Below, piece by piece: positions 15,157-23,654 of a stretch of 38,767 bases of DNA. The stretch is from an uncultured Prevotellaceae bacterium (GTDB taxonomy: Bacteria; Bacteroidota; Bacteroidia; Bacteroidales; Bacteroidaceae). The position numbers and the translations under genes were made by a program. The notes beneath the pieces were generated by a model that saw nothing but the letters and a program-made list of their open reading frames with translations, was not told the DNA's origin and searched no databases. Numbering within the stretch: the first letter of the stretch is position 1; each line of letters opens with the position of its first letter. Where the stretch lies: contig CACXUV010000013.1 in the NCBI GenBank assembly GCA_902770845.1, positions 1 to 38,767 on the forward strand, given 5' to 3'.

Positions 15157-17991
15157 ATGAAACATACGAAAAAATGGATGCTCGCCACCATACTGGCCGC
15201 CGGCAACCTGATGCTGACGGGCTGCACAAAGATGGTTGACAGCGTGGCAGAGAGCTTCAGCAACAACCTGATTGCAGAAGACCGCTACAAAATGATTCTG
15301 GAAGGCTTGCAGGTGACGCTTCTGATCACGCTCTTCGCCGTGCTGCTGGGCACACTGCTGGGCGGCGTGGTGTGCTGGATGCGCATGAACCGGCGCACAT
15401 GGCTGCGACGCACGGCCACCACCTACATTGAACTGATGCGTGGCACGCCTGTGCTGGTGCTGCTCATGCTGATGTACTACGTGGTGATGGCACCCGTAGA
15501 CGCCACAGGCATCGTGGTGGCCATCGTCACGTTTGCCATGAACACGTCGGCCTATATCAGCGAAATGCTGCGAACGGGCATACAGGGCATTGACCGAGGA
15601 CAGACCGAGGCCGGGCTTGCACTGGGCTACACTCAGCGACAGACCTTCCTGAAAATCATTCTGCCACAGGTGGTCAGGGCGGTGATGCCCGTCTATCAAG
15701 GCGAAGTGGTGAGCCTGCTGAAGGGCACAAGCATCGTGGGCTACATTGCCGTGGTCGACATGACCCGTGCCTCCGACCTGATTCGCTCACGCACGTTCGA
15801 CGCTTTCTTCCCCCTCATCGTCACGGCAGCCATCTACTTCCTTGTGGCATGGGTCATTGGCCAGCTGCTCACAAGTCTTGTGCAGCGACAACACTCACGC
15901 GCTGCAATGATGGCAGTGCTGCTGGCCCTGTTCGGAATGGCGGGCTTTGTGCCGCAGTTGCTGAGCGACAAGGGGCAAGGCCAGACGGCACTGACAACTG
16001 GCGGCGACACAACGGTGCCGCCCGTGTTCAAGGCCCTGGCCAGCAAACGCGTGGGCCTCATCATGGGCAGCATTCAAGACATGGCCGTGACCAAGCTGGC
16101 TCCCGATGCCGACATTCTGCGACTGACCACCACGACCGACATGATGACGGCACTGGAAAGCGGCAAGGTGGACGTGACGTGCGAAGAGAACCTGACAGTG
16201 ACGTTCAACAAAGAAGTGGCTGCAAAGGTGGACACGATAGGCTCCGGACTGCCAGCGCAACCAATAGGAGCCTGTTTCCGGCTGGACAACACCGAACTGC
16301 AGCAAGACTTCAACAGCTTTCTGGCCGAGATTCGCAAAGACAGCACCTACTACAAAATTTACGACCGCTGGAGCAATGCCAGCAATCCCTCGGAAGTGGC
16401 TGCACCACAGCAATATGGCACAGGACGCACACTGCGCATAGCCACTTTCCCGGCAATGCCCCCGTTCAACTTCATCAGTTCCGGAGTGCTATCGGGACTG
16501 GAAATCGACATTCTGACGGAGTGGGCCAACCGGCGCAACTGGAAGCTGGAATACATGACCATGGATTTCTCGTCGCAGATACCCGCCGTGCAAACGGGTA
16601 AGGTGGACATGGCCATGGGGTCGATGAGCATCACCGAAGAGCGCAAGAAACAGGTGCTCTTCTCCGACGGCTATATTGAGTCGCACATCACATTCATGAC
16701 CAGAAAGGGCGAAATAGGCATACTGAAACAAGACGACGGGCAGGCTCTCTCTGGAACCAGTCCCGAGAAGGAGGAAAGCAACACAATCTGGCCGTGGGCT
16801 GCAGCTGCCCTTATTATTATAATAGGTGGCGGCGCCTGCCTCGCCATGCGCCGCAGAGACCACGCAGCATCAAATGCAGCACCCCTTACACAGAAAGACG
16901 AACAGCAAGCTGGGGCAGCCGACGAGCCTGTCATACAAATAGCCCACCTGAAGAAGAGTTTCGGCACGTTCGACGTGCTGCGCGACATGAACCTTGAGGT
17001 GCGCCGGGGCGAGGTGATCTCGATCATCGGCCCGTCGGGCACGGGCAAGAGCACCTTCCTGCGCTGTCTGAACCTGCTGGAACAGCCTTCGGCAGGCAGC
17101 ATCCTCATCGACGGACAGGACATTCTGTCGCCCCACGCCAATGTGCCTCTGCTCCGCAGAAGAATGGGCATGGTATTCCAGTCGTTCAACCTCTTCAACG
17201 GTATGTCGGTGCTCGACAACATCACATTCTCGCCCATGCAACTCCTGGGGAAAAGCCACGAAGAGGCTGAACGGCATGCTCACGAACTGCTGGAAATGGT
17301 GGGACTGGCCGAGCGTGCCGATGCCATGCCCGAACAACTGTCAGGCGGACAGAAACAGCGCGTGGCCATAGCACGGGCACTGGCCATGGAGCCGGAAATA
17401 TTGCTCTTCGACGAACCCACCTCGGCACTCGACCCCACCATGGTGAGCGAGGTGCTGGGCGTGATGACGCGACTGGCCCGACAGGGCATGACCATGATTG
17501 TGGTTACGCACGAGATGCGCTTTGCACGCCAGGTGAGCAGCCGCGTGCTGTTCTTTGCCGACGGCGTGGTGTATGAGGACGGAACGCCCGAGCAACTCTT
17601 CGAGAACCCACAACGCGAGCGCACCCGCCAGTTCATCCGACAAATACACGAAACAACGTTCGACATCAAGAACAAGCATTTCGACTGGTATGCCATGGTG
17701 GCACAGATGGAACAGTTCTGCCAGCACTACAACCTGTCAGGCCAGCAAACCGATGCCGTGCTGCATGTCATTGACGAGTCGCTGACCATCCTTCATGCCG
17801 AACCTGGCACACGCCTCACACTGGCCTATACGGAACAAGACGACACGCTGCAGTTTGCCGTAAGCTGTCAGCAAGCCATCGACCCCAGCGTGACAGACAA
17901 CGAAGACAACAAGATAGCCATGACCATTCTGCGCAACTTCAGCCGCGACATCACAATCGATGGCAACACGCTGCGCATCAGCATCAAGTAA
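15157..17991 (+). CDS. Single-chain polar amino acid ABC importer: permease + permuted binding domain + ATPase + C-terminal extra domain
   Basis: A 944-aa protein holding every part of a polar amino acid importer. Residues 1-23 look like a lipoprotein-type signal (LTGC). About 45-275 is a HisM/GlnP-type permease, with the coupling motif EAGLALGYTQRQTF. About 290-420 matches lobe 2 of a periplasmic binding protein (KRVGLIMGSIQD... SGKVDVTCEEN ... STYYKIYDRWSN). About 424-530 matches lobe 1 (RTLRIATFPAMPPFNF ... GSMSITEERKKQVLFSDGY), so the lobes are in reversed order. A membrane helix follows (about 546-567), then a GlnQ-type ATPase: Walker A GPSGTGKST 625-633, signature LSGGQ 728-732, Walker B LLFDEP 749-754, H785. 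Residues about 833-944 resemble a degenerate RsbW-type GHKL fold (VIDESLTILHA). The topology is consistent: binding domain outside, ATPase inside. Substrate is probably glutamine, glutamate or a similar amino acid, by family only. Confidence 0.92.
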   Translation: MKHTKKWMLATILAAGNLMLTGCTKMVDSVAESFSNNLIAEDRYKMILEGLQVTLLITLFAVLLGTLLGGVVCWMRMNRRTWLRRTATTYIELMRGTPVLVLLMLMYYVVMAPVDATGIVVAIVTFAMNTSAYISEMLRTGIQGIDRGQTEAGLALGYTQRQTFLKIILPQVVRAVMPVYQGEVVSLLKGTSIVGYIAVVDMTRASDLIRSRTFDAFFPLIVTAAIYFLVAWVIGQLLTSLVQRQHSRAAMMAVLLALFGMAGFVPQLLSDKGQGQTALTTGGDTTVPPVFKALASKRVGLIMGSIQDMAVTKLAPDADILRLTTTTDMMTALESGKVDVTCEENLTVTFNKEVAAKVDTIGSGLPAQPIGACFRLDNTELQQDFNSFLAEIRKDSTYYKIYDRWSNASNPSEVAAPQQYGTGRTLRIATFPAMPPFNFISSGVLSGLEIDILTEWANRRNWKLEYMTMDFSSQIPAVQTGKVDMAMGSMSITEERKKQVLFSDGYIESHITFMTRKGEIGILKQDDGQALSGTSPEKEESNTIWPWAAAALIIIIGGGACLAMRRRDHAASNAAPLTQKDEQQAGAADEPVIQIAHLKKSFGTFDVLRDMNLEVRRGEVISIIGPSGTGKSTFLRCLNLLEQPSAGSILIDGQDILSPHANVPLLRRRMGMVFQSFNLFNGMSVLDNITFSPMQLLGKSHEEAERHAHELLEMVGLAERADAMPEQLSGGQKQRVAIARALAMEPEILLFDEPTSALDPTMVSEVLGVMTRLARQGMTMIVVTHEMRFARQVSSRVLFFADGVVYEDGTPEQLFENPQRERTRQFIRQIHETTFDIKNKHFDWYAMVAQMEQFCQHYNLSGQQTDAVLHVIDESLTILHAEPGTRLTLAYTEQDDTLQFAVSCQQAIDPSVTDNEDNKIAMTILRNFSRDITIDGNTLRISIK

Positions 17992-18014
17992 ACAATTCAA
18001 GTTTGCGCTTGATT

Positions 18015-18044
18015 ATTTACTATTTGACAATTTACGATTTACGA
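18015..18044. repeat. AT-rich 30-bp repeat, copy 2
   Basis: Identical to 4115-4144. It lies in the 128-bp gap between the convergent ABC importer and MG2-like genes, where no clear intrinsic terminator is visible. Confidence 0.75.
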
Positions 18045-18119
18045 TTTATTTACAATTGTATGATTTTATGATTGTCTGTCGGCCCTGCAGATTGCCGGAA
18101 ATAGTTAAAGCAGACTTTC

Positions 18120-20912
18120 CTACTTGCTCCTGAGCAACCGACCGTCGCTGGTGACTCCTGCGGCGGTCATTTTTATGCGCGTCTGCTTGGAGTTGTTGAA
18201 GAAGGTGGCTGTGAAACGGCCTTGCTCATCGGTCATGGCGTTGGGATTCCAATAGAGCGTGCGACGATAGTCGGTGGGCTCAGCAGGCTGCTGCTGGCTG
18301 TAGTCGGGCTGATAGAACTCTTCGGGATAGCTGAAGCCATGGAACAGGATGTGACGGTCGCGGAAGGTGGGCTGCACACCGTCGTCGGGAATAAGGTCGA
18401 GCTCGATGGTCACATCGGGTGCATGGCTCTCTTCAATCATCAGCGAGTCTTCGGTGCGCGGTTCGAAGTCGGTGAACACGCGAATGTTGCGCAGACGCTT
18501 GAGCTGCAGCTGGTTGTAGAGATACTGCGACGTGCGGTTGGCCACAAACATGAACTCTTCCAAGGGGGCATAGTTGCGATAGTAGACATGGCCCTCAAGA
18601 CGACCGTCGACATTGTACATGCGGTGACGATTCATGTTGCCAAACAGGTACTTGGCCACCTGAACGGGGAACTGGCGCATGTCGAGCATGCCGAACGAAA
18701 GGCCACGATCGGTCATGTCGTTGTAAAGGTCGTAGGCATCCATGACAAAGGCGGGCTTCCTGTAGTCGATGGCACGGCGGCCACGGCGCTTGCCCTTCAC
18801 GCTGACATTGCCCAGCTGGTGAACATCGTTTTCCATGGAGAGCTCTGACAGGGTGTCGATGAGCAGGTCGAAGTCGATGTCGGGCTGGTGCTTCTCGTAA
18901 TAATTATAGTCGTGGGTGTAGACAGGGAAAAAGACGTCACGCTTGACGTAGAAGTCGGGGAAGGCTTTCTCGTCGAGCACGTACTTATCCTTGCGCGAGG
19001 CCATGTTGCGCTTCACGCTGTCCTTCTCCTTATAAGCTTTCATGTTCAGAAAGGCATCGCCATAGAAAGGCGGCACATTGATGACGAAATGACCATGGTC
19101 TACGGTCTTCTGAACCGTGCCCACAATCTTGTCGCCTATGACCATTTCGGCTTCTACCAGCACTTCTTGCTTCAGATTGCCATGGTTCACGCCCAAAGAG
19201 GCGTTGGCATCGGAAAGGTTATCGAAAGTCGTGACAACCTCTGACGTGATCATTTCAGGAGCCGACTCAATCATTTCGGCCTCTTCGCCACCTGTTTCCT
19301 GATTCTCGCTGTCGTCCTCCTCAGAACGCTTGCCACCGGTGTATTTTCCATACTGCCAATAGGAGATTTCGTCGATTCGCAAATCGGGATCTAAATCACC
19401 AACTGGTATCAGGTTCAGCATTTTGTAGACATTGCCCTCCAAGGTGAGCGTGCGTTCAGGCTCATAGCGCATCTGCCGCGTGGTGTCGGCCAGCTCTTGC
19501 CACTTGTACTTGCGCCATCCCTGCACCATCATCAGAAGGTCGAGGTGGCGACGATGCTGGGCATCATCGGACTCGAAATAATGGGCAGGATTGGCAATGA
19601 AACCACGCAACTCGCTGGAAAGGAGCATCGACGTGAGCAGGTCGTTGTTGTCGTAGGAAGGCTCGTCGGTCTGGGTGTCGCGAATGGAAAGCGAGATATT
19701 GGTGGGTTCGGTAACGCCCTGACAAGTGATGGGCAGGCTGATTTGCTCGTAGGGCTCATAGGTGTGGGTGGTCTCAATGGGGGCCGTGATGAAGTCCTGG
19801 TCGAGCTCGTGATTGTTTACGAAGAAAAGGCGGTCGGCCAGTATCTGACCTTCGTCGTTGAAAAGGGTCACATCGCAGACACCGGATGGCAGTTGCTCTG
19901 AAGGCAAGACCACCTCGACCTGCCCTGAAGAGAGATCCACGGCCTGGAAATGCTTCAGCGAGCCACGGCAAAGCACCGAAATGGCATACTGACTTGCCGA
20001 TGAGAGGCCACGAGTGCTGATTTTGAGGTTGCTGCCTTCCAAACTGAAGACTGCACCATTTTCCTCAACTTTGGGCAAGCTGAAACTGTATTTCTTTCCT
20101 TTCCAGGTGAAACTGGCCTTAGGTCGGCTGCTGCCCGGGATGAGCACAAACGACCCACGGCCCATGTACTCGGTGGCTATGCCTAACGATTTTCCTTCTG
20201 TCTCGACCGTGCCCTTGATGTCGATGGCCTCACCATGCTGGTCGGTCACGCTGAACGCCACTCGGTTTTCAATGCCCTGCACGAGATGGCCGCCTTCGGG
20301 ATAGAAGTTCACGAGCAAATCGTCTTTCTTCACACGCGGCAAACGCGTCTTGGGGCGCTGATACATGCGCCTGGCAGCATAGTTGCCTGTTTCTTCGGGC
20401 TTGCTGTAGATGGGCAACACGCGCGAATAGAGCCCATCCCATTTGCGGAAATAGTCGGCAGCCATGTCGTTGCTATAGAACCACCAGGTTTCATCCTGAC
20501 GATAATGGTGATGGCTCACGTTGAAGTTCAGATTCCAACGAGTATAGGCTCGCAGTTCGTAGTAGCCTGAGTAGAGTGAGTCTTCCAGCACAAACTGTCC
20601 ACAGGTGTGGCCTGTTGGACTAACGATAATGCTCTGGCGCTCCACCAGCATGCCGTCGGGAGAGAGCAACTCTACATAAAGAATGCGGCTCAGGTCGGTG
20701 GGATGCAAATTGTCGGCACGCACCACATAGGCTTTGTACCACAAGGTATCACCCACAAAATAGCATGTGTTATCAGTATGCAAATACACTTTTTCTTGCA
20801 CCTGCGACAAGGAGGACTGCTCTAAAGCCTGACGAATGTCGTCGAGATTGCCTGCTCGCAAAGAACTGACGGCAACAATAAACAAAAAGAAAACGGTTGA
20901 TAGCTTAGCCAT
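18120..20912 (-). CDS. Large MG2-like envelope protein (alpha-2-macroglobulin-type domains, plug-like C-terminal part)
   Basis: A 930-aa protein with a signal peptide (MAKLSTVFFLFIVAVSSLRA). Residues about 38-140 have the MG2-type signature of a Bacteroidetes envelope family: 'QEKVYLHTDNTCYFVGDTLWYKAY ... SRILYVELLSPDG'. More Ig-like strands follow (NFYPEGGHLVQGIENRVAFSV near 200; LPSGVCDVTLFNDEGQILADRLFF). A Glu/Asp-rich linker lies near 530-560. The C-terminal third (PAFVMDAYDLYND ... FPVQVAKYLFGNMNRHRMYNVDG) resembles a TonB-receptor plug-like region, and the end (RTLYWNPNAMTDEQGRFTATFFNN) is again an MG-type strand set. Proteins of this architecture are common and uncharacterised in Bacteroidales; no thioester motif (CxEQ) is seen, so it is not a functional protease-trap alpha-2-macroglobulin. 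It stands downstream of dnaA with its own promoter. Confidence 0.7.
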   Translation of the reverse strand: MAKLSTVFFLFIVAVSSLRAGNLDDIRQALEQSSLSQVQEKVYLHTDNTCYFVGDTLWYKAYVVRADNLHPTDLSRILYVELLSPDGMLVERQSIIVSPTGHTCGQFVLEDSLYSGYYELRAYTRWNLNFNVSHHHYRQDETWWFYSNDMAADYFRKWDGLYSRVLPIYSKPEETGNYAARRMYQRPKTRLPRVKKDDLLVNFYPEGGHLVQGIENRVAFSVTDQHGEAIDIKGTVETEGKSLGIATEYMGRGSFVLIPGSSRPKASFTWKGKKYSFSLPKVEENGAVFSLEGSNLKISTRGLSSASQYAISVLCRGSLKHFQAVDLSSGQVEVVLPSEQLPSGVCDVTLFNDEGQILADRLFFVNNHELDQDFITAPIETTHTYEPYEQISLPITCQGVTEPTNISLSIRDTQTDEPSYDNNDLLTSMLLSSELRGFIANPAHYFESDDAQHRRHLDLLMMVQGWRKYKWQELADTTRQMRYEPERTLTLEGNVYKMLNLIPVGDLDPDLRIDEISYWQYGKYTGGKRSEEDDSENQETGGEEAEMIESAPEMITSEVVTTFDNLSDANASLGVNHGNLKQEVLVEAEMVIGDKIVGTVQKTVDHGHFVINVPPFYGDAFLNMKAYKEKDSVKRNMASRKDKYVLDEKAFPDFYVKRDVFFPVYTHDYNYYEKHQPDIDFDLLIDTLSELSMENDVHQLGNVSVKGKRRGRRAIDYRKPAFVMDAYDLYNDMTDRGLSFGMLDMRQFPVQVAKYLFGNMNRHRMYNVDGRLEGHVYYRNYAPLEEFMFVANRTSQYLYNQLQLKRLRNIRVFTDFEPRTEDSLMIEESHAPDVTIELDLIPDDGVQPTFRDRHILFHGFSYPEEFYQPDYSQQQPAEPTDYRRTLYWNPNAMTDEQGRFTATFFNNSKQTRIKMTAAGVTSDGRLLRSK

Positions 20913-20933
20913 TGTATTTTCAGTTATTTTGCG

Positions 20934-20963
20934 GCAAAATTACACAAAATAATTGTAAACAAA
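20934..20963 (-). promoter_or_regulatory. Promoter of the MG2-like protein gene
   Basis: TTTG (20960-20963) and TAATTTTGC (20934-20942) on the minus strand, 17-nt spacer, with the start codon about 20 nt downstream. The short leader fits the tight spacing. Confidence 0.55.
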
Positions 20964-21041
20964 CACATTTTGGCTTCAGAATTGTCTTGCAGAAGACAAA
21001 TTGATGTCTCAACTGAGATAAAAAGAAAACTGAGTGCTAAC

Positions 21042-22451
21042 TTACTTCTTCAGCTTGAAGGAGTTTTCAATGATGTTCAGCTCGTCAACGAAAGCCTTGT
21101 CAATCTTCAGGCGTTTCTCGATGGTGGCACAACTATGCAACACGGTGCTGTGGTCACGGCCACCAATGAGCTGCCCAATGCGCGATGCCGGCATCTTGGT
21201 GTACTTCTGTGCCAAATACATCGACACTTGCCTCACCTGCACATAGTCACGCTTGCGACTCTTGCTATAAACATTCTGGGGACTAACATGATAGTGCATG
21301 CACACCTTTTCCAGAATATCATCGATGGTGAGGGGGTGGTTATCTACCTTGACTGCCCTCTTGATGACACGCTCGGCCAAGCGCATGTCGATGTTGGTGT
21401 TGTAGACGATGCTATAGGCCATGAGCGAATTGAGCACTCCTTCAAGGTCGCGCACCGAACCGTTTGCAGTGCTGGCAATGAACGAAATGACATCGGCGGG
21501 AATCTTCAAACCATCACGACGGCATTTGGAATTGAGTATATCAATGCACAACTGCATGTTGGGCTTCTCAAGTTCTGCAATCAAACCACAGGAGAATCGG
21601 GTAAGCAAGCGATCCTTCACCCCATCAAGATCTACGGGAGGACGGTCACTGGCCAGAATGATTTGCTTACCTATACGGAACAGATGGTCGAAAATATGAA
21701 AGAATGTGTTCAGCGTGCCCGGTGAAGTGGCCCATTCCTGAATATCGTCGACAATGAGCACATCAATGGTTTGATAGAAATTAATGAAATCATTGGTGGT
21801 GTTCTGTCTCACGGCAGCGGTGTACTGCACCTGAAAAAGACGCGCTGAAACATAGAGCACACGCCGCTGTGGATACATGTGCTTGCAACGCACGCCAATG
21901 GCATTGATCAGGTGTGTCTTGCCACACCCTGACGGGCCAAAGATAAAGAATGGATTGAATGTTGACTTTCCAGGATGCTCGGCTATCGACAAGCCCACCG
22001 TGCGCGGCAGCTTGTTGGAGTCGCCCTCAATAAAATTGTCGAAAGTCTTCTTGGGATCCAACTGCGGATTCAAATCCTGCGGCAGGGCAGCATCGAGCAC
22101 CGTAGGGGCCTTGTTGCCACGCGTCGTGGCCTGAGGTGCCTCAATGTCGGCCGAGCGTTCCGGTACAATCTCTTGCTTGATGCCATGCTCCTTGTCAACG
22201 ACAAGACGATATGATAGTCTGACCTGCGTCTTGAAAGACTGCGCCAAAGCCCAGCCCATAAGTTTCACGTAGTACTGCTCCAAGTATTCGTAGATATACG
22301 GACTTGGAAGCTGAACCAACAACATTTTCTCCTTCTCGTCGTAGGACTCGAAGACGATGGGTTCGAACCACGTTTTATATGTCTGCTCCGAAACGTTCTG
22401 CTTAATCAAATTGAGGCAGTTGTCCCAAAGCGCCTTATGACTTTGTTGCAT
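21042..22451 (-). CDS. dnaA: Chromosomal replication initiator DnaA
   Basis: A 469-aa DnaA with all four domains. Domain I about 1-85 (ALWDNCLNLIKQNVSEQTYKTWFEPI), a short variable domain II (about 90-125), AAA+ domain III with Walker A GPSGCGKT at 172-179 and Walker B LIVDDIQ (Asp235, Asp236), and domain IV ending in the DNA-binding signature GGRDHSTVLHSC near the C-terminus. It binds DnaA boxes at oriC and melts the origin. The upstream gap of 281 bp contains no clear TTATCCACA-type boxes, so I cannot place oriC here. The gene has its own promoter and is not followed by dnaN, unlike the classic dnaA-dnaN arrangement; separation of the two is usual in Bacteroidetes. Confidence 0.98.
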   Translation of the reverse strand: MQQSHKALWDNCLNLIKQNVSEQTYKTWFEPIVFESYDEKEKMLLVQLPSPYIYEYLEQYYVKLMGWALAQSFKTQVRLSYRLVVDKEHGIKQEIVPERSADIEAPQATTRGNKAPTVLDAALPQDLNPQLDPKKTFDNFIEGDSNKLPRTVGLSIAEHPGKSTFNPFFIFGPSGCGKTHLINAIGVRCKHMYPQRRVLYVSARLFQVQYTAAVRQNTTNDFINFYQTIDVLIVDDIQEWATSPGTLNTFFHIFDHLFRIGKQIILASDRPPVDLDGVKDRLLTRFSCGLIAELEKPNMQLCIDILNSKCRRDGLKIPADVISFIASTANGSVRDLEGVLNSLMAYSIVYNTNIDMRLAERVIKRAVKVDNHPLTIDDILEKVCMHYHVSPQNVYSKSRKRDYVQVRQVSMYLAQKYTKMPASRIGQLIGGRDHSTVLHSCATIEKRLKIDKAFVDELNIIENSFKLKK

Positions 22452-22519
22452 TTGGCGTAAGTACTTATTAACTATTGTACAAGATTAAACCTGTGGTGTT
22501 TTACAATTCAATTTCGATT

Positions 22520-22551
22520 GCAAAGTTCGGCATTTTCTTTGAAACTTGCAA
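22520..22551 (-). promoter_or_regulatory. Candidate promoter of dnaA
   Basis: TTG (22549-22551), a 20-nt spacer, then GAACTTTGC (22520-22528) on the minus strand; one base differs from TAnnTTTGC. Leader of about 65 nt. Confidence 0.5.
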
Positions 22552-22732
22552 ATAGCGGAATATCAGACACCGTGTGTACAAACGGCGTAACTTTCTTATT
22601 TATGGGCGGTTATATTGTTTCACAATTTACAGCACAAAAAGCAGCTTGCACACGTCAAACCTCCTGTGTTTCAAACCATTACAATTTCAAAAATAGGTAC
22701 AAACGATTGTTTTTTATTTAGACAAAATAAAA

Positions 22733-23635
22733 TTACTTATCTTTTTTGCCAAACACGGAGAAATGAACATAGCGTTTGGGATGAGCCTTGAGGTCGATGA
22801 GCAACTGGTCTGCATCGTGCATGGTGGCATTCAGATTGTTATACAGACCAGGATCGTGCATGAGCAGCCCCAAAGACCCCTCTTTGCTGTTCAGTGAGTT
22901 GGTCATTTGCTCTACGTGAGCCAATGTGGCATCCACCTTCTGCATGGTCGAAGCCACATCAATGTCGCTCAGCTGCTTAGTCAGCACCTCAGTGTTTGTC
23001 AGCACGCCATTGGTCTTCTCTATAATCTGAGGCATCTGCTTGTTGAGTGACGTTGTGAGCAGCTGCAACTGGCTGCTCGTAGCATTGAGATGAACCGTTA
23101 TGTCATCAACATTGTGCAGTGCATGAGCCAAAGCAGGATCTGAAATCAACATGTTTACCCCAGAAAGAATGGAATCGAGCCTGAAGAGCAATGTCTGCAC
23201 TTGCGGAATCATGTCGCCCGCTTTTCCCATCATACCCTTGTTAACACTGCCCAGGATGGTGTCACCCATTGCAAGCACATCAATGGGATTGGGACCAAAC
23301 TTCAACTCCAGTTTCACATTGCCTAACAGGTCGCTGCTTATCTCTGCCTTGGTGCCCTTGGGCAACTGCAACTTGGGATTGATGCTCATCACGGCAACAA
23401 TATTGTCAGGATCGGCATAGTCGTACTGAATGCCTTCAACCACACCCACACGATAGCCATTGGCATAAACGGGACTCGATGCCGACAGCCCACTGACATC
23501 GTTGAAACGGGCAAAATAGTGATCATCGGTAGAGAACATGGTGAGTCCTTTCAGATATTGCAGCCCAAAGAACAGTACCACTATGGCCACTATGGCCACA
23601 AGAGCTATTTTCACTTCGTTGGTAAAGAGTTTCAT
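22733..23635 (-). CDS. MCE/MlaD family protein (lipid transport across the periplasm)
   Basis: A 300-aa protein with one N-terminal membrane helix (EVKIALVAIVAIVVLFFGLQYLKG, about residues 7-30) and a single MCE domain at about 35-115 (YFARFNDVSGLSASSPVYANGYRVGVVEGI ... LLGNVKLELKFG). The remaining 180 residues are helical, typical of the MlaD-like shaft. MCE proteins form hexameric rings that bind lipids and work with an MlaE/MlaF permease-ATPase to move phospholipids between membranes; no mlaE or mlaF is in this window. It is the last gene of the unit starting at 25989, 19 nt after the amidase gene. Placement next to an amidase is compatible with a cell-envelope role. Confidence 0.9.
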   Translation of the reverse strand: MKLFTNEVKIALVAIVAIVVLFFGLQYLKGLTMFSTDDHYFARFNDVSGLSASSPVYANGYRVGVVEGIQYDYADPDNIVAVMSINPKLQLPKGTKAEISSDLLGNVKLELKFGPNPIDVLAMGDTILGSVNKGMMGKAGDMIPQVQTLLFRLDSILSGVNMLISDPALAHALHNVDDITVHLNATSSQLQLLTTSLNKQMPQIIEKTNGVLTNTEVLTKQLSDIDVASTMQKVDATLAHVEQMTNSLNSKEGSLGLLMHDPGLYNNLNATMHDADQLLIDLKAHPKRYVHFSVFGKKDK

Positions 23636-23654
23636 ACGTCTGATATATTTTTAC

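Noticed and set aside
15849-16601. Overlapping plus-strand frame inside the ABC importer gene
   Set aside because: Out-of-frame with the importer, whose binding-domain motifs lie in the main frame; Arg/Gln-rich product without domains.
22518-22721. 67-codon plus-strand frame upstream of dnaA
   Set aside because: No promoter box in front, no domain, and it overlaps the dnaA promoter region.
22452-22732. Replication origin upstream of dnaA
   Set aside because: I see no cluster of TTATCCACA-like boxes; only a promoter can be supported.
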